A stretch of 64,000 nucleotides of DNA from Hyphomicrobiales bacterium. GTDB taxonomy: Bacteria; Pseudomonadota; Alphaproteobacteria; Rhizobiales; Methyloligellaceae. The stretch covers positions 62,001 through 126,000 of the forward strand of contig JAJFHN010000041.1 in assembly GCA_021775595.1 (NCBI GenBank), given 5' to 3'. This document shows, piece by piece, positions 7,953 through 18,795 of this stretch. Numbering within the stretch: position 1 is the stretch's first letter; each line of letters opens with the position of its first letter. The notes under the pieces were generated by a model, which made no database searches, was not told the DNA's origin, and saw only the letters and a list, made by a program, of their open reading frames with translations. Made by a program: the position numbers and the translations under genes.

Positions 7953-10388
7953 TTAGTGTGCAATGACGCCAGTCGAGGCCTCGTCATCACCCGACGCGGC
8001 CGGCGTCTTGGCGTTTTCGGCCTCTTCGTCCCACTTAATGGGCTTGGGCATCTTGGTCAGTGCGACCTTCAACACCTCATCCATTTGTGAGACCGGAATA
8101 ATCTCCAGCTGGTTCTTCACGTCATCCGAGATTTCGGCCAAATCCTTGGCATTTTCCTCAGGAATCACGACGACTTTGACGCCACCGCGCAGCGCCGCGA
8201 GCAGCTTCTCTTTCAAGCCGCCGATCGGCAACACACGACCACGCAGCGTAATCTCGCCGGTCATCGCGACATCCTTGCGCACCGGAATTCCGGTCATAAC
8301 GGATATAATCGCCGTGGCCATAGCGACGCCTGCTGAGGGGCCGTCCTTGGGTGTTGCGCCCTCGGGCACGTGAACATGGAATTCGTGGCTTTCGAATAAT
8401 GGCGGCTTTATGCCGAAATCGGCCGAACGCGAACGCACATAGGCGTTGGCGGCTTGAATCGATTCCTTCATCACATCGCGCAAATTGCCGGTGACGGTCA
8501 TCTTGCCCTTGCCCGGCATCATCACGCCTTCGATGGTGAGCAATTCGCCGCCCACTTCGGTCCAAGCAAGACCCGTCACGAGGCCGACGAGATCCTCGCC
8601 CTCGGTCATGCCGTAACGATATTTCGGCACACCCAGAAAATCCTGGATGTTGTCGAAGGTGATGGCGACCGACTTGTTGTCCGAAGTCAGAAGCTCTTTG
8701 ACGGACTTGCGTGCAAGCTTCGCGATCTCCCGCTCCAGATTACGAACGCCGGCCTCCCGCGTGTAGCGCCGGATCAATTCCTTGAGTCCGTCGTCGTCCA
8801 GGCTCCATTCACCGTCTTCAAGACCATGAGCCTTGACCTGATCGGGGATCAGATGACGGCGCGCAATTTCGATCTTCTCATCTTCGGTGTAACCGGCGAT
8901 GCGAATGATCTCCATGCGGTCCATCAGGGCCGGAGGGATGTTGAGCGTATTGGCCGTGGTCACGAACAAGACGTTGGAGAGATCGTAATCGACCTCGAGA
9001 TAGTGGTCGTTGAACGTGTGATTCTGCTCAGGATCGAGCACTTCCAACAAAGCTGACGCCGGGTCGCCACGAAAATCGGCGCCCATCTTGTCAATCTCGT
9101 CCAGCAGGAACAGCGGATTGGTCTTTTTGGCCTTGCGCATCGACTGGATAACCTTGCCCGGCATGGAGCCGATATAGGTCCGCCGATGGCCACGGATTTC
9201 CGCTTCGTCACGCACGCCGCCAAGCGACATGCGAACAAATTCACGTCCCGTCGCTCGCGCGATGGATTTTCCAAGCGACGTTTTACCGACGCCAGGGGGA
9301 CCCACCAGGCACAGAATCGGGCCTTTCAATTTATTGGTTCGCGATTGCACCGCGAGATACTCGATGATCCTGTCTTTGACCTTCTCAAGACCGTAATGGT
9401 CCTTATCAAGGGTCTTCTGGGCGTCATCCAGATCCTTTTTGACCTTGCCCTTGACGCCCCAAGGGATCGACAGCAACCAATCGAGATAGTTGCGCACGAC
9501 CGTCGCTTCGGCCGACATCGGGCTCATTTGGCGCAGCTTTTTCAGCTCGCCAAGCGCCTTTTCCTTGGCCTCCTTGGAGAGCTTGGTGTTTTCGACCTTC
9601 TCTTCCAATTCGGAAATATCATCCCGGCCGTCCTCGGCATCGCCGAGCTCTTTTTGAATGGCCTTCATTTGCTCATTCAAATAGTACTCGCGCTGGGTCT
9701 TCTCCATCTGCCGCTTGACGCGCGACCGGATTTTCTTCTCGACCTGCAGCACCGATATTTCGCTCTCCATCAGCGCGAAGACGCGCTCCAGCCGCTCGGC
9801 GACCGATGTGATCTCCAAGATTTCCTGCTTGTCGGAAATCTTGATGCCGAGATGGGATGCGATCGTGTCGGCGAGCTTTGCGTAATCCTCGATCTGCGTG
9901 ATCGTGCCGAGCACTTCAGGTGAAATTTTCTTGTTCAGCTTGACGTAGCTTTCGAACTGGCTGACGGCAGATCGCGCCATGGCTTCGATCTCATCGTCTT
10001 CGCCAACACTCTCTTCGACGCGCTCGATCTCCGCCTCGAAATAAGCGTCGTTATCGGTGTAGCCCTTGATTTTGGCGCGCACGGTTCCCTCGACGAGCAC
10101 CTTTACGGTGCCGTCGGGCAATTTCAGCAGCTGAAGGACGGTCGCGAGCGTACCGAGGTCATAGATGGCATCGGTCGAGGGCTCGTCGTCGCCGGCATTT
10201 TTCTGGGCGACAAGCAAGATTTGCTTGTCCAGGCGCATCACCTCTTCGAGCGCATTGATCGACTTTTCGCGTCCCACGAACAGCGGAACGATCATATAGG
10301 GAAAGACAACGATGTCCCTCAGCGGCAGAACCGGAAAGCTTTCTGGCTTATCGGAGGGTGCGTCGGGAAGTGTCTTGTCTTCGCTCAT
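7953..10388 (-). CDS. lon: ATP-dependent protease Lon
   Basis: An 811-residue hexameric AAA+ serine protease that degrades misfolded and regulatory proteins in the cytoplasm. Domains in order: N-terminal LAN substrate domain ([20 protein letters not shown]), coiled middle, AAA+ module with Walker [14 protein letters not shown] and Walker [12 protein letters not shown], and the C-terminal protease with the Ser/Lys dyad S685 in PKDGPSAG and K728 in [10 protein letters not shown]. Full length with the usual acidic C-terminal tail. It lies between clpX and hupB, all on the minus strand, but has its own 308-base upstream gap. Confidence 0.98.
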   Translation of the reverse strand: MSEDKTLPDAPSDKPESFPVLPLRDIVVFPYMIVPLFVGREKSINALEEVMRLDKQILLVAQKNAGDDEPSTDAIYDLGTLATVLQLLKLPDGTVKVLVEGTVRAKIKGYTDNDAYFEAEIERVEESVGEDDEIEAMARSAVSQFESYVKLNKKISPEVLGTITQIEDYAKLADTIASHLGIKISDKQEILEITSVAERLERVFALMESEISVLQVEKKIRSRVKRQMEKTQREYYLNEQMKAIQKELGDAEDGRDDISELEEKVENTKLSKEAKEKALGELKKLRQMSPMSAEATVVRNYLDWLLSIPWGVKGKVKKDLDDAQKTLDKDHYGLEKVKDRIIEYLAVQSRTNKLKGPILCLVGPPGVGKTSLGKSIARATGREFVRMSLGGVRDEAEIRGHRRTYIGSMPGKVIQSMRKAKKTNPLFLLDEIDKMGADFRGDPASALLEVLDPEQNHTFNDHYLEVDYDLSNVLFVTTANTLNIPPALMDRMEIIRIAGYTEDEKIEIARRHLIPDQVKAHGLEDGEWSLDDDGLKELIRRYTREAGVRNLEREIAKLARKSVKELLTSDNKSVAITFDNIQDFLGVPKYRYGMTEGEDLVGLVTGLAWTEVGGELLTIEGVMMPGKGKMTVTGNLRDVMKESIQAANAYVRSRSADFGIKPPLFESHEFHVHVPEGATPKDGPSAGVAMATAIISVMTGIPVRKDVAMTGEITLRGRVLPIGGLKEKLLAALRGGVKVVVIPEENAKDLAEISDDVKNQLEIIPVSQMDEVLKVALTKMPKPIKWDEEAENAKTPAASGDDEASTGVIAH

Positions 10389-10696
10389 TTATCTTCACCT
10401 TAAGGTCGATCGTCGAACACGGTCGCAATTTCGGTTGCTGCGTCATGGCGCAGCGTCCCCTAGACACCCTGCCTCCCAAATGACGTACGATTGTGTCAGC
10501 TTAGTGCTCAATTGTAGCGCAATTGCATATCCCTGCACTGCGCGCGGCACTTTGCTTCTGGAACGTCACTTAGGTGGCAACGCAATACCCACAAGTCAAG
10601 ATCTTGAATCGCAGCACAATAGACCATGTGACTTGAATGGGATTCGTCGCTCAACACAAGCGATTCGAGGCATTTCGAGCTTTACCCGGGTCGAAC
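10389..10696. other. Intergenic region upstream of lon
   Basis: A 308-base gap without a gene. A perfect 12-bp palindrome TCAAGATCTTGA lies at 10596-10607. Reading minus, CTTGAC (10595-10600) and CCACCT (10572-10577) are 17 bases apart, a possible heat-shock-like promoter for lon, but the match is only fair. Nothing else stands out. Confidence 0.3.
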
Positions 10697-11962
10697 TCAG
10701 GCGCTCGACTCGATTTCCTCGGCGCGATCGGAATAGATGCGCAGCGGCCGGGCGCTGCCCTCCACCACTTCCTGAGAAATCACGACCTCTTCGACACCCT
10801 TCAAACCCGGCAGATCGAACATGGTATCGAGCAAAATGCCCTCCATGATCGAGCGCAGTCCGCGCGCGCCGGTTTTGCGATCTATTGCCCTGCGCGAAAT
10901 GCCGGCAAGAGCGTCTTCGGCGAACGTCAGATTGACGTCCTCCATCTCGAACAAACGCTGGTACTGCTTCACGAGCGCATTTTTTGGCTCGGTCAGAATG
11001 CGCACCAACGCCTCTTCGTCGAGGTCTTCCAGGGTCGCTAGAACCGGGACACGGCCGATGAATTCCGGGATCAAACCGAATTTCAGCAGATCTTCCGGCT
11101 CGATTCCCTTCAGGATGTCGCCCATCCTCCGGTCATCGTCGTCTGAGACTTCAGCTCCAAAGCCGATCGACGTGTTGCGACCGCGTTGGCCGATAATTTT
11201 CTCAAGGCCGGCAAAGGCTCCGCCACACAGAAACAGAATATTTGTGGTGTCGACTTGCAGAAATTCTTGCTGGGGATGCTTGCGGCCGCCTTGTGGCGGG
11301 ACGCTGGCAACGGTGCCTTCCATGATTTTCAGCAGCGCCTGCTGCACGCCCTCGCCCGAGACATCGCGGGTGATCGAGGGGTTATCTGATTTGCGGCTGA
11401 TCTTGTCGACCTCGTCGATATAGACGATGCCACGCTGAGCACGCTCAACATTGTAGTCGGCCGACTGCAGCAATTTGAGAATGATGTTTTCGACGTCCTC
11501 ACCGACATAGCCTGCCTCGGTCAGCGTCGTCGCATCGGCCATGGTGAAGGGCACGTCGAGAATGCGCGCGAGCGTTTGCGCCAACAGCGTTTTACCGCAG
11601 CCGGTCGGTCCGATCAGCAGGATGTTCGATTTGGCCAATTCGACGTCACCGTTCTTGGTGGCGTGGTTGAGGCGCTTGTAATGATTGTGCACGGCGACAG
11701 AAAGCACGCGTTTGGCGTGGTCCTGGCCGATGACATAATCATCGAGCACGTTGCATATTTCGATGGGCGTCGGCACGCCGTCGCGGGACTTGACGAGTGA
11801 GCTCTTATTCTCTTCGCGGATGATGTCCATGCAAAGTTCGACGCATTCATCGCAAATGAACACCGTCGGACCCGCAATGAGCTTACGAACCTCGTGTTGG
11901 CTTTTTCCGCAGAAAGAACAGTAGAGGGTGTTCTTGGAGTCGCTTCCGCTCACTTCGCTCAT
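10697..11962 (-). CDS. clpX: ClpX ATPase, specificity subunit of ClpXP
   Basis: A 421-residue AAA+ unfoldase that recognises substrates and feeds them to ClpP. The N-terminal zinc-binding domain has C15, C18, C37 and C40 (CSFC and CDEC). Walker A is GPTGCGKT (residues 118-125), Walker [10 protein letters not shown], and the pore loop and the GFGAEV segment contacting ClpP are present. Length and domain order are normal. Upstream and downstream gaps of over 300 bases suggest separate promoters, although clpP, clpX and lon share a strand. Confidence 0.98.
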   Translation of the reverse strand: MSEVSGSDSKNTLYCSFCGKSQHEVRKLIAGPTVFICDECVELCMDIIREENKSSLVKSRDGVPTPIEICNVLDDYVIGQDHAKRVLSVAVHNHYKRLNHATKNGDVELAKSNILLIGPTGCGKTLLAQTLARILDVPFTMADATTLTEAGYVGEDVENIILKLLQSADYNVERAQRGIVYIDEVDKISRKSDNPSITRDVSGEGVQQALLKIMEGTVASVPPQGGRKHPQQEFLQVDTTNILFLCGGAFAGLEKIIGQRGRNTSIGFGAEVSDDDDRRMGDILKGIEPEDLLKFGLIPEFIGRVPVLATLEDLDEEALVRILTEPKNALVKQYQRLFEMEDVNLTFAEDALAGISRRAIDRKTGARGLRSIMEGILLDTMFDLPGLKGVEEVVISQEVVEGSARPLRIYSDRAEEIESSA

Positions 11963-12307
11963 CCTGTTATCCCGGCTCTAATTCCGTTTCAATTTCGTGC
12001 GCCGTAACGAGGCCTGCAAGGCCCATGCCGTATTCGAAACGCTCTAGCAAGCCCACCTGGGAAACGCGCTGTTGCTGGAGATTCGATTCATGCGGCCGCT
12101 CATTCAAACTAGAGCAATCTGACCATGCTAGGCCAGCATTGATCAAGAATTGATTAATCCACATAGGTCTCATCACCTATCTGTCACGCCACAATCACAG
12201 CCGTTTCCGGCAATTTGGCTCAGTTGCCACATGCTTAATCTAGTGTCTCAATCGGCTGTTGCGTAGACCCGCAGTCAACACGCTTTCTCACAAGCGCGGG
12301 ATCGGTG
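11963..12307. other. Intergenic region between clpP and clpX
   Basis: A 345-base gap. A 69-codon open frame on the minus strand (11967-12176) has no recognisable features, so I do not call it. The region must hold the clpX promoter. AT-rich segments around 12140-12180 are candidates, but I see no convincing hexamer pair. Confidence 0.3.
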
Positions 12308-12961
12308 CTATTTGTCGCCAGAGCCTTTCTTGCCGTCCTCGTCCTTGGGCACCTTACGCTCGGCGATCACCTCATCGATGATGCCGAAATCTTTCGCTTC
12401 GGTCGCCGTCATGAAGAAATCACGGTCAAGCGTGTTCTCGATAGACTTGGTGCTTTGGCCCGTGTGGCTCACATAAATCTGGTTCAGCCGATTCTTCAGC
12501 TTGATGATATCTTCCGCGTGACGCTCGATGTCGCTCGCCTGCCCCTGAAACCCACCGGACGGCTGATGCACCATGATGCGCGCATTGGGCAGAGAATAGC
12601 GCATTCCCTTTTCGCCCGCCGAAAGCAGAAGCGATCCCATGGAGGCGGCTTGACCGATGCACAGGGTCGCCACGGGCGGGCGAATAAACTGCATCGTGTC
12701 ATAAATCGCCAGACCCGATGTCACCACGCCACCCGGCGAGTTGATGTACATCGATATTTCCTTTTTCGGATTCTCGGACTCCAGATAGAGCAATTGCGCG
12801 ATCGCCAGCGATGCGACGTGATCCTCGATCGGACCGGTCACAAAAATAATATTCTCCTTCAACATTCGAGAATAAATGTCGTAGGCGCGCTCGCCCCGGT
12901 TGGTCTGTTCGACGACCATGGGTACGAGGGTATTCATATGGGTCTCTAGCGGATCATGCAT
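12308..12961 (-). CDS. clpP: ClpP protease subunit
   Basis: A 217-residue serine peptidase forming the tetradecameric barrel that degrades proteins unfolded by ClpX or ClpA. The catalytic triad is S107 (GQAASMGS), H132 (MVHQPSGG) and D181 (TLDRDFF); the 25- and 49-residue spacings equal those of E. coli ClpP. The N-terminal [20 protein letters not shown] is characteristic. The ATG at 12961 is preceded by GAGGACCGCC, a good ribosome-binding site. The lysine-rich C-terminal tail is normal for the class. Confidence 0.98.
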   Translation of the reverse strand: MHDPLETHMNTLVPMVVEQTNRGERAYDIYSRMLKENIIFVTGPIEDHVASLAIAQLLYLESENPKKEISMYINSPGGVVTSGLAIYDTMQFIRPPVATLCIGQAASMGSLLLSAGEKGMRYSLPNARIMVHQPSGGFQGQASDIERHAEDIIKLKNRLNQIYVSHTGQSTKSIENTLDRDFFMTATEAKDFGIIDEVIAERKVPKDEDGKKGSGDK

Positions 12962-13051
12962 GGCGGTCCTCGTCGCCTGACTTGCAGGCGGGCTTGTTGT
13001 GCGGCTGTGTGCGCTAACGACAATTGGCAGGTGTTAGCCGATTCGCGCCTC

Positions 13052-13085
13052 TAGGCCGAGCATACGATAGCAATTGCTCGGGCTA
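13052..13085. repeat. Imperfect hairpin between tig and clpP
   Basis: TAGGCCGAGCA and TGCTCGGGCTA pair over 10 of 11 positions around a 12-base loop. No T run follows on the minus strand, so it is not a standard terminator. It could attenuate tig-to-clpP read-through or protect mRNA ends; this is inference. Confidence 0.5.
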
Positions 13086-13125
13086 AATGTGGCGAGCCAC
13101 GGCTTCACTTTAAAGCCGGGCGCGA

Positions 13126-14478
13126 TCAGGCTTCGTCGTCCTCGTCGGGATTTTCGAACAGCTTTTCGCCGCTGACCTTCTTCTCGCTCACCTTCGCCAG
13201 CTCGAGAATATAATCGACGACTTTGTCTTCGAAAATTGGCGCGCGCAGCTCAGCCAGCGCTTGCGGATTTTGCTTGTAGAAGTCGAAAACCTCGCGCTCG
13301 CGTCCGGGAAATTGACGAATGCGCTCCATCAGCGCGTTGTTGACCTCTTCGTCCACCACCTTGATATCGTTTGTGTCGCCAATTTCCGAGAGAACCAGCG
13401 CCAGGCGTACGCGGCGCCCGGCGATTTCGCGGTAGCGTTTGCGCGCGTCTTCCTCGCTCGTGTCTTCGTCTTCAAAGCTGCTGCCCGAACGCTCCATGTC
13501 CGACTTGATTTGATTCCAGATGGTCTCAAATTCGTTTTCGACGAGCTTGTCCGGCAGCTCGAAGGAGTGGGCCTCGTCGAGCTTATCCAGCAGGCTGCGT
13601 TTTAATTTCGTCCGCGAAGCAGCAGCCAAGTCGTCGGCCAATTTTTTCTCGATCGCATCGCGCACGTCGCTCAACTTCTCCATGCCCATCAGCTTGGCGA
13701 AGTCATCATTGGCTTCCGGCTTCACCGGCGACCCAACCTGTTTGACGGTCACGTCGAACACCGCGTCCTTACCGGCCAATTGCTCGGCCGGATAATCTTC
13801 CGGGAATGCGGTTTCGATCGTGCGCTTGTCGCCCGCCTTGGCTGCTGCCAGCCCCGCTTCGAATCCGGGAATGAACCGGCCTTGACCAAGCACGACCGGC
13901 GCATCTTCGGCTGATCCGCCCTCGAATGCCTCGCCATCAATCTTGCCAACGAAATCGATGATGACCTGGTCGCCTTCCTCGGCGTCTCCGTCTTTGGGTT
14001 GATAGCTGAGATTGCCCTCAAGCAGCTGTTCAACGCCCTTGTCGATTTCTTCCGGCTGGACCTCGGCGACAAGTTTCTCGAGCTTGAATTTGCCGAAATC
14101 GGCCACCTTGATTTCCGGCAGGACCTCGAACGACATGGTGTATGACAGATCCGCCTTACCCGACATGACGTTTTCAATCTCGCTCTCGTCTTCGGAGAGA
14201 GCGATATCGGGCTGGAAGGCGGCGCGTTCGGCGCGGTCGCTCAGCACTTTCTGGCTTGTCTCGGCGACGGCCTGCTGGAGCACCTCGGCCATCACCGAGC
14301 GACCATAGACCTTGCGAATATGATCGACGGGCACTTTTCCAGGGCGAAATCCCTTTAAACGGACCTCGCCCTTGAGCTCGTCGAGACGCTTGGACACACG
14401 CTGGTCCAGCTCCTTGGCGTCGATCACCACCTTGAGCTCGCGCTTCAGTCCCTCATTTGCCGTTTCGGTTACTTGCAT
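13126..14478 (-). CDS. tig: Trigger factor
   Basis: A 450-residue ribosome-associated chaperone with peptidyl-prolyl isomerase activity. The N-terminal ribosome-binding domain has the loop signature GFRPGKVP (about residue 44). The FKBP-type domain follows (GDQVIIDFVGKIDGEAFEGG, about residues 160-245), then the helical substrate-binding C-terminal domain and an acidic tail. The start MQVTETANEG at 14478 is the family start; the open frame extends to 14598 only because it reads into tRNA-Leu, so the longer start is impossible. First gene of the tig-clpP-clpX-lon series. Confidence 0.97.
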   Translation of the reverse strand: MQVTETANEGLKRELKVVIDAKELDQRVSKRLDELKGEVRLKGFRPGKVPVDHIRKVYGRSVMAEVLQQAVAETSQKVLSDRAERAAFQPDIALSEDESEIENVMSGKADLSYTMSFEVLPEIKVADFGKFKLEKLVAEVQPEEIDKGVEQLLEGNLSYQPKDGDAEEGDQVIIDFVGKIDGEAFEGGSAEDAPVVLGQGRFIPGFEAGLAAAKAGDKRTIETAFPEDYPAEQLAGKDAVFDVTVKQVGSPVKPEANDDFAKLMGMEKLSDVRDAIEKKLADDLAAASRTKLKRSLLDKLDEAHSFELPDKLVENEFETIWNQIKSDMERSGSSFEDEDTSEEDARKRYREIAGRRVRLALVLSEIGDTNDIKVVDEEVNNALMERIRQFPGREREVFDFYKQNPQALAELRAPIFEDKVVDYILELAKVSEKKVSGEKLFENPDEDDEA

Positions 14479-14556
14479 GACACCCCTGAATGACGAAACG
14501 TCGCCTCGTCTAATTATCGCTGACCCATCGAAAGCCGCTAAGGCGTTCTGCGGTGT

Positions 14557-14641
14557 TGGTGCGGGCGGAGGGACTTGAACCCCCACGGCCGAAGCCACCA
14601 GATCCTAAATCTGGCGTGTCTACCAATTCCACCACGCCCGC
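14557..14641 (-). tRNA. tRNA-Leu (TAG)
   Basis: On the minus strand an 85-nt cloverleaf with a long variable arm starts GCGGGCGTGGTGGAATTGG and ends CCGCCCGCA plus encoded CCA. The anticodon arm CCAGA-TTTAGGA-TCTGG gives TAG (Leu). Upstream of tig. Confidence 0.97.
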
Positions 14642-14746
14642 GAGAGGTCGGCCCATGCCGAAATCCCCCCGTGCCGCAGACCTCCTATATCACAGGGGAT
14701 TCTGGGCTCGCTAGTGACTTTCGAATGGCGGTTCGATGAAGTCGTC

Positions 14747-15736
14747 TCAGATATTCCATTCCCAGGCCGCAGGCACCCACTGGTAGCCCTGGCCCTTGCG
14801 CGCGATGCGGCCAATACCCGGAAACGGCATGTGATAACCCGCAACGATCATTTTGTCCGTTGCCGCCATATCCATCAACCGCTTTCGCGTCACAATCGCC
14901 TTCTCAGCGTCCATATCGACGATGGGCTGCCAGTCGGGATGGTCGAAGGTGATCGGCCAATGATGGATGGCATCGCCGGTGATCAGCAATTTCTTACCGC
15001 CGCGCTCGACGACGACCGACTGATGCGCCAGCGTGTGTCCGGGCGTGTCGATCACGCGGATGCCTGGTGCAATTTCGGTCCCGTCCTTGGTCCGTGTGGT
15101 CTTGTCCTTGACAGGTTTGAGATTGCGCATGGCGCCAGTCGCGAAGCTTCGGAACATCTCCGGCACCTTGTTGACCGCATCCTCATCGGTCCAAAAATCG
15201 AACTCCTCGGCATTCATCGCGTAACTTGCGTTTGGAAAGCGCGGCGATTCCTCAAAGTCGTCAATGACCCCCCAAACATGATCTGGATGACCGTGGGTCA
15301 GAATGATCTTGTCGATTTGCTCGGGCTCGATACCGGCAACAGCCAAGTTGTCGACGAGCTTGCCGGCGGAATCGAGAAAATACTGGCCAGCACCTGTGTC
15401 GACCATGATGAGTTCATCACCGGTGTTGATCAGACAAACATTCACCTGCGATGTATGGGTGTCGGGGTCGAGATAATATGACTGCAAAAACGCTTTGAGC
15501 TCGGCTTCATCGACATTCTTGGCCTCAAACGATGTCGGCAACACGATATTGCCGTCGCTCACCATGGTGATCTCGTAGTCGTCCAGATTGAACCGGAAAT
15601 GCGCCGGTGCTTGTTTGCCAATTTTGGGCGCTTTGGCGCTCAACGGGCCAGACAAAAGCGGCGCGCCCATAGCCAGCAGCGCGGCGGCACCGCCGCCCTT
15701 CAAAACATCACGTCGGCTGAATGGAGATATCGTCAT
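14747..15736 (-). CDS. Tat-exported metallo-beta-lactamase-fold hydrolase
   Basis: A 329-residue predicted zinc hydrolase. The N-terminus has a twin-arginine signal (FSRRDVLKG, R8-R9) followed by an Ala/Gly-rich hydrophobic stretch to about residue 34, so it should be exported folded to the periplasm. The metal-binding motif THGHPDH is at residues 147-153, with further ligands in DTPGHTLAHQS and ITGDAIHHW. Closest to the MBL-fold hydrolases annotated near quorum-quenching lactonases, but the substrate cannot be told from sequence. Divergently arranged from the copper operon with about 145 bases to its promoter; no evidence ties it to copper. Confidence 0.85.
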   Translation of the reverse strand: MTISPFSRRDVLKGGGAAALLAMGAPLLSGPLSAKAPKIGKQAPAHFRFNLDDYEITMVSDGNIVLPTSFEAKNVDEAELKAFLQSYYLDPDTHTSQVNVCLINTGDELIMVDTGAGQYFLDSAGKLVDNLAVAGIEPEQIDKIILTHGHPDHVWGVIDDFEESPRFPNASYAMNAEEFDFWTDEDAVNKVPEMFRSFATGAMRNLKPVKDKTTRTKDGTEIAPGIRVIDTPGHTLAHQSVVVERGGKKLLITGDAIHHWPITFDHPDWQPIVDMDAEKAIVTRKRLMDMAATDKMIVAGYHMPFPGIGRIARKGQGYQWVPAAWEWNI

Positions 15737-15880
15737 ACGTTGATCTCGTTCTTATGCAAAACCCTTGATCTTCATGCGCTTGAAAATGGGGCGCTGGCAA
15801 GCCTCGCCACATCCAAACAGCTCAAAGTCGTCCTAAAGACTTAGGAACGACACCTCGAAATTGGTATTCCCAATATCCAT

Positions 15881-15911
15881 TTGACATTCTAGCTACTGGA
15901 ACCTTTAGATT
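15881..15911 (+). promoter_or_regulatory. CueR-type promoter of the copper operon
   Basis: TTGACA (15881-15886) and TAGATT (15906-15911) are separated by 19 bases, the overlong spacer typical of MerR-family promoters. The spacer holds an imperfect dyad (ATTCTAG / CTGGAAC, five of seven pairs) at the expected operator place. CueR is encoded in the operon. Transcription would start near 15918, which excludes the TTG start at 15910 for the ATPase. Confidence 0.75.
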
Positions 15912-15984
15912 GGGTGCCGGTTCCGATCAATCAAGTCTCAAAGACGTGGAGAACGCCTTGGCGCATCACCAAAGCCAGTCAAAA

Positions 15985-18318
15985 ATGGCGCACGAGCAGA
16001 GCGCGCCCGGCGCCGATGCCGCAATCGATCCGGTTTGCGGTATGACCGTCGTGCGCGAGGGCGCGCAACACGTTTTCGAGCACTCGGGCGAAACCTATTA
16101 TTTCTGTCACGCCGGCTGCAGATCCAAATTCGAAAGCGATCCGCAACATTATCTGGACGGCGAATCCGATAAGACGATCGAGGAAGCCCCGCCCGGCACG
16201 CTCTACACCTGCCCGATGGACCCGGAGATTATCCAAGAAGGTCCAGGCACCTGCCCGATATGCGGCATGGCGCTGGAGCCAATGGGAATTCCTGATCCCG
16301 ATGCCGGCCCCAATCCCGAATTGGTGGATTTTAGGCAACGGCTGGTTCTGGGACTCATATGCACACTTCCGCTGCTGGTCGTCTCGATGGGACCGATGGT
16401 CGGCTTGCCGGTGCGCCAATGGCTTGGCGAGCAGCTGGCGAGCTATGTGGAGCTTGCACTGGCCACGCCCGTCGTCCTTTGGTCGGGCTGGCCGTTTTTC
16501 GAGCGCTGCTGGAATTCATTCGTGAACCGTGCGCCGAACATGTGGACGCTGATCGGCATCGGCGTTGGCGCGGCCTATTCGTTCAGCCTTGTCGCCACGC
16601 TCGCACCGGGGCTCTTTCCAGCCGCTTTTCAGGGCGCCGAGGGCGCGGTCGACGTTTATTTCGAGTCGGCGGCGGTGATCATCCTGCTCGTTCTGCTCGG
16701 TCAGGTGCTCGAATTGCGCGCGCGGGAGAGAACGGGCGATGCCATTCGCGCCCTGCTCGACCTGGCGCCGAAGACGGCAATCCGTATCGCGGCCGACGGC
16801 AGCGAAAGCAAAGTTCCGATCGATGAGGTCATGGTCGGCGACCGCTTGCGCGTGCGGCCTGGTGACAGCATTCCCGTCGACGGCGTCGTGCTTGAGGGAT
16901 CCTCTACGATAGACGAATCCATGCTCACCGGCGAAGCCCTGCCCGTCGAAAAAGCCACTGGCGACGACGTCACCGGCGGCACGCTGAACGGCAAGGGCAG
17001 CATTATTATGGAAGTGCGACGGGTGGGCGATGAAACCCTGTTGTCGAAGATTGTCGCCATGGTTGCCGATGCCCAGAGAAGCCGCGCGCCGATCCAAAGC
17101 ATGGCCGATCGGATCGCCTCTTTTTTCGTGCCTATGGTCGTCACGGTTGCGCTGATTTCTTTCGTCGCCTGGGCGATATTCGGGCCGCCGCCATCGCTCG
17201 CCTACGGACTGATCGCGGCCATATCGGTGCTGATCATCGCCTGTCCTTGCGCTCTTGGATTGGCAACGCCGATCTCGATCATGGTCGCGACGGGGCGCGG
17301 CGCGGAAGCAGGTGTGTTGATCAAGACCGCCGAAGCGCTTGAGCGGTTGGCCGATGTCGATACGTTGATCGTCGACAAGACGGGCACGCTAACAAAGGGC
17401 GCGCCGGCGCTCACCGACGCGGAGAGTTTTTCTCGCATGGCGCCCGACACTGTCTTGGCCCATGCCGCAGCGCTTGATCGCGGCAGCGGGCATCCGCTGG
17501 CTGAAGCGATTGTCGAGGGCGCGCTGGAACGGGGTCTCGAACTCGCCAAAGCGCAAGATTTCGAATCCATCGCAGGTCACGGCGTAACGGGCCGCGTTGC
17601 CGGCAAACAAGTCGCGCTGGGCAACGCGAAACTGATGAAAAAACACGGACTCGATGTGAGCGCGCACGAAAAACGTGCCGATCTACTGCGCGCAGATGGC
17701 AAGACGGTCATGTTCGTCGCCATCGCCGGCAAACTCGCAGGCCTCGTCGCTGTCGCCGATCCCATCAAGGAGACCACAAACGCGGCGCTCCAAGCGCTGC
17801 GCGAGCAAGGCTTGCAGATTGTGATGGCGACTGGAGATGATGATGTGACGGCGCAAGCCATTGGCCATGTGCTCGGCCTTGATGACGTGCACGCCAATGT
17901 GCTGCCGCAAGACAAAGCCGAAATCGTCAAGAGCCTGCAAGCGAGCGGCGCCGTTGTTGCCATGGCGGGCGATGGCATCAATGACGCTCCGGCACTTGCT
18001 CAGGCCGATGTGGGGATCGCCATGGGTACGGGCGCAGATGTGGCCATCGAAAGCGCCGGAATCACGCTGGTCAAAGGTGACCTGCTCGGCATTGTGCGCG
18101 CCCGCAAACTCGCCCAAGCCACCATCGCCAATATCAAACAAAATCTGTTTTTTGCCTTTGCCTATAACGGACTGGGCGTGCCGATAGCTGCAGGCGTGCT
18201 GTTTCCGCTGCTTGGCGTGCTGCTTTCGCCGATGATAGCGGCCGCGGCCATGAGCATGTCGTCGCTCTCGGTCGTGGGCAATGCGCTGCGCCTGCGGCGG
18301 TTGAAATTATCTGCCTGA
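15985..18318 (+). CDS. copA: Copper-exporting P1B-type ATPase with YHS and heavy-metal-binding domains
   Basis: Inner-membrane ATPase that pumps Cu(I) out of the cytoplasm. From ATG 15985 it has 777 residues: a YHS domain (about 14-57, DPVCGMTV), a small metal-binding domain with paired cysteines (about 74-97, YTCPMDPEI to CPICGM), then transmembrane helices. The copper-site motif is CPC (C420, C422) in [11 protein letters not shown], the phosphorylated Asp is D464 (DKTGTLT), and the hinge is [10 protein letters not shown]. It lacks the usual N-terminal HMA domain; the YHS domain replaces it. The start is uncertain: GTG 15946 is also in frame, and no clear ribosome-binding site favours either. 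First gene behind the CueR-type promoter. Confidence 0.95.
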   Translation: MAHEQSAPGADAAIDPVCGMTVVREGAQHVFEHSGETYYFCHAGCRSKFESDPQHYLDGESDKTIEEAPPGTLYTCPMDPEIIQEGPGTCPICGMALEPMGIPDPDAGPNPELVDFRQRLVLGLICTLPLLVVSMGPMVGLPVRQWLGEQLASYVELALATPVVLWSGWPFFERCWNSFVNRAPNMWTLIGIGVGAAYSFSLVATLAPGLFPAAFQGAEGAVDVYFESAAVIILLVLLGQVLELRARERTGDAIRALLDLAPKTAIRIAADGSESKVPIDEVMVGDRLRVRPGDSIPVDGVVLEGSSTIDESMLTGEALPVEKATGDDVTGGTLNGKGSIIMEVRRVGDETLLSKIVAMVADAQRSRAPIQSMADRIASFFVPMVVTVALISFVAWAIFGPPPSLAYGLIAAISVLIIACPCALGLATPISIMVATGRGAEAGVLIKTAEALERLADVDTLIVDKTGTLTKGAPALTDAESFSRMAPDTVLAHAAALDRGSGHPLAEAIVEGALERGLELAKAQDFESIAGHGVTGRVAGKQVALGNAKLMKKHGLDVSAHEKRADLLRADGKTVMFVAIAGKLAGLVAVADPIKETTNAALQALREQGLQIVMATGDDDVTAQAIGHVLGLDDVHANVLPQDKAEIVKSLQASGAVVAMAGDGINDAPALAQADVGIAMGTGADVAIESAGITLVKGDLLGIVRARKLAQATIANIKQNLFFAFAYNGLGVPIAAGVLFPLLGVLLSPMIAAAAMSMSSLSVVGNALRLRRLKLSA

Positions 18319-18349
18319 TCGCACCGCGACGACACCGAAGGACATGCGC

Positions 18350-18790
18350 ATGAACATATCCGACGCCGCCGAGCAATCCGGCCTGCCGGCCAAGACCATC
18401 CGGTATTACGAGGAAATCGGTCTCGTCTGTCCCGCGCGCGCGTCCAATGGCTATCGCGCCTACCAGGAGAGCGATATCCACAAATTAAAATTCTTGCAGC
18501 GCTCGCGCAGCCTCGGCTTTTCCGTACAGGATTGCCGGCAGCTCCTCTCGCTCTATGAAAACCGCAACCGGGCAAGCGCCGACGTCAAGCAGTTGGCCCA
18601 AGCGCGGCTCGATGACATCGACCGGAAATTGGGCGAACTCAACAGTTTGCGCGATGCGCTGGCGGCCCTTATCGTCGCTTGCCGCGGCGATGCGCGGCCC
18701 GATTGCCCAATTCTCAACGATTTGGCGGCAGATGATGCCCAAATCCGCGACGGTGAGTCGCCAAGTGACCGACTCGAAGGCAATGTGTAG
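18350..18790 (+). CDS. cueR: CueR-type copper-responsive MerR regulator
   Basis: A 146-residue MerR-family activator sensing Cu(I). The N-terminal winged helix has the recognition segment AKTIRYYEEIGLV. A dimerisation helix follows, then the metal-binding loop with two cysteines spaced by seven residues (CRGDARPDC, then PI), the CueR signature for monovalent metals. A downstream ATG (18350) is chosen over 18344 because GAAGGA lies seven bases before it and the product begins MNISD as in E. coli CueR. It follows copA by 31 bases, so the regulator is made from the operon it controls. Confidence 0.92.
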   Translation: MNISDAAEQSGLPAKTIRYYEEIGLVCPARASNGYRAYQESDIHKLKFLQRSRSLGFSVQDCRQLLSLYENRNRASADVKQLAQARLDDIDRKLGELNSLRDALAALIVACRGDARPDCPILNDLAADDAQIRDGESPSDRLEGNV

Positions 18791-18795
18791 AATGC

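Noticed and set aside
11967-12176. 69-codon frame between clpP and clpX
   Set aside because: No ribosome-binding site, domain or signal peptide. It lies in the expected promoter region of clpX.
14479-14598. 40-residue N-terminal extension of trigger factor
   Set aside because: The extension would translate the 3' part of tRNA-Leu. The family start at 14478 is clear.
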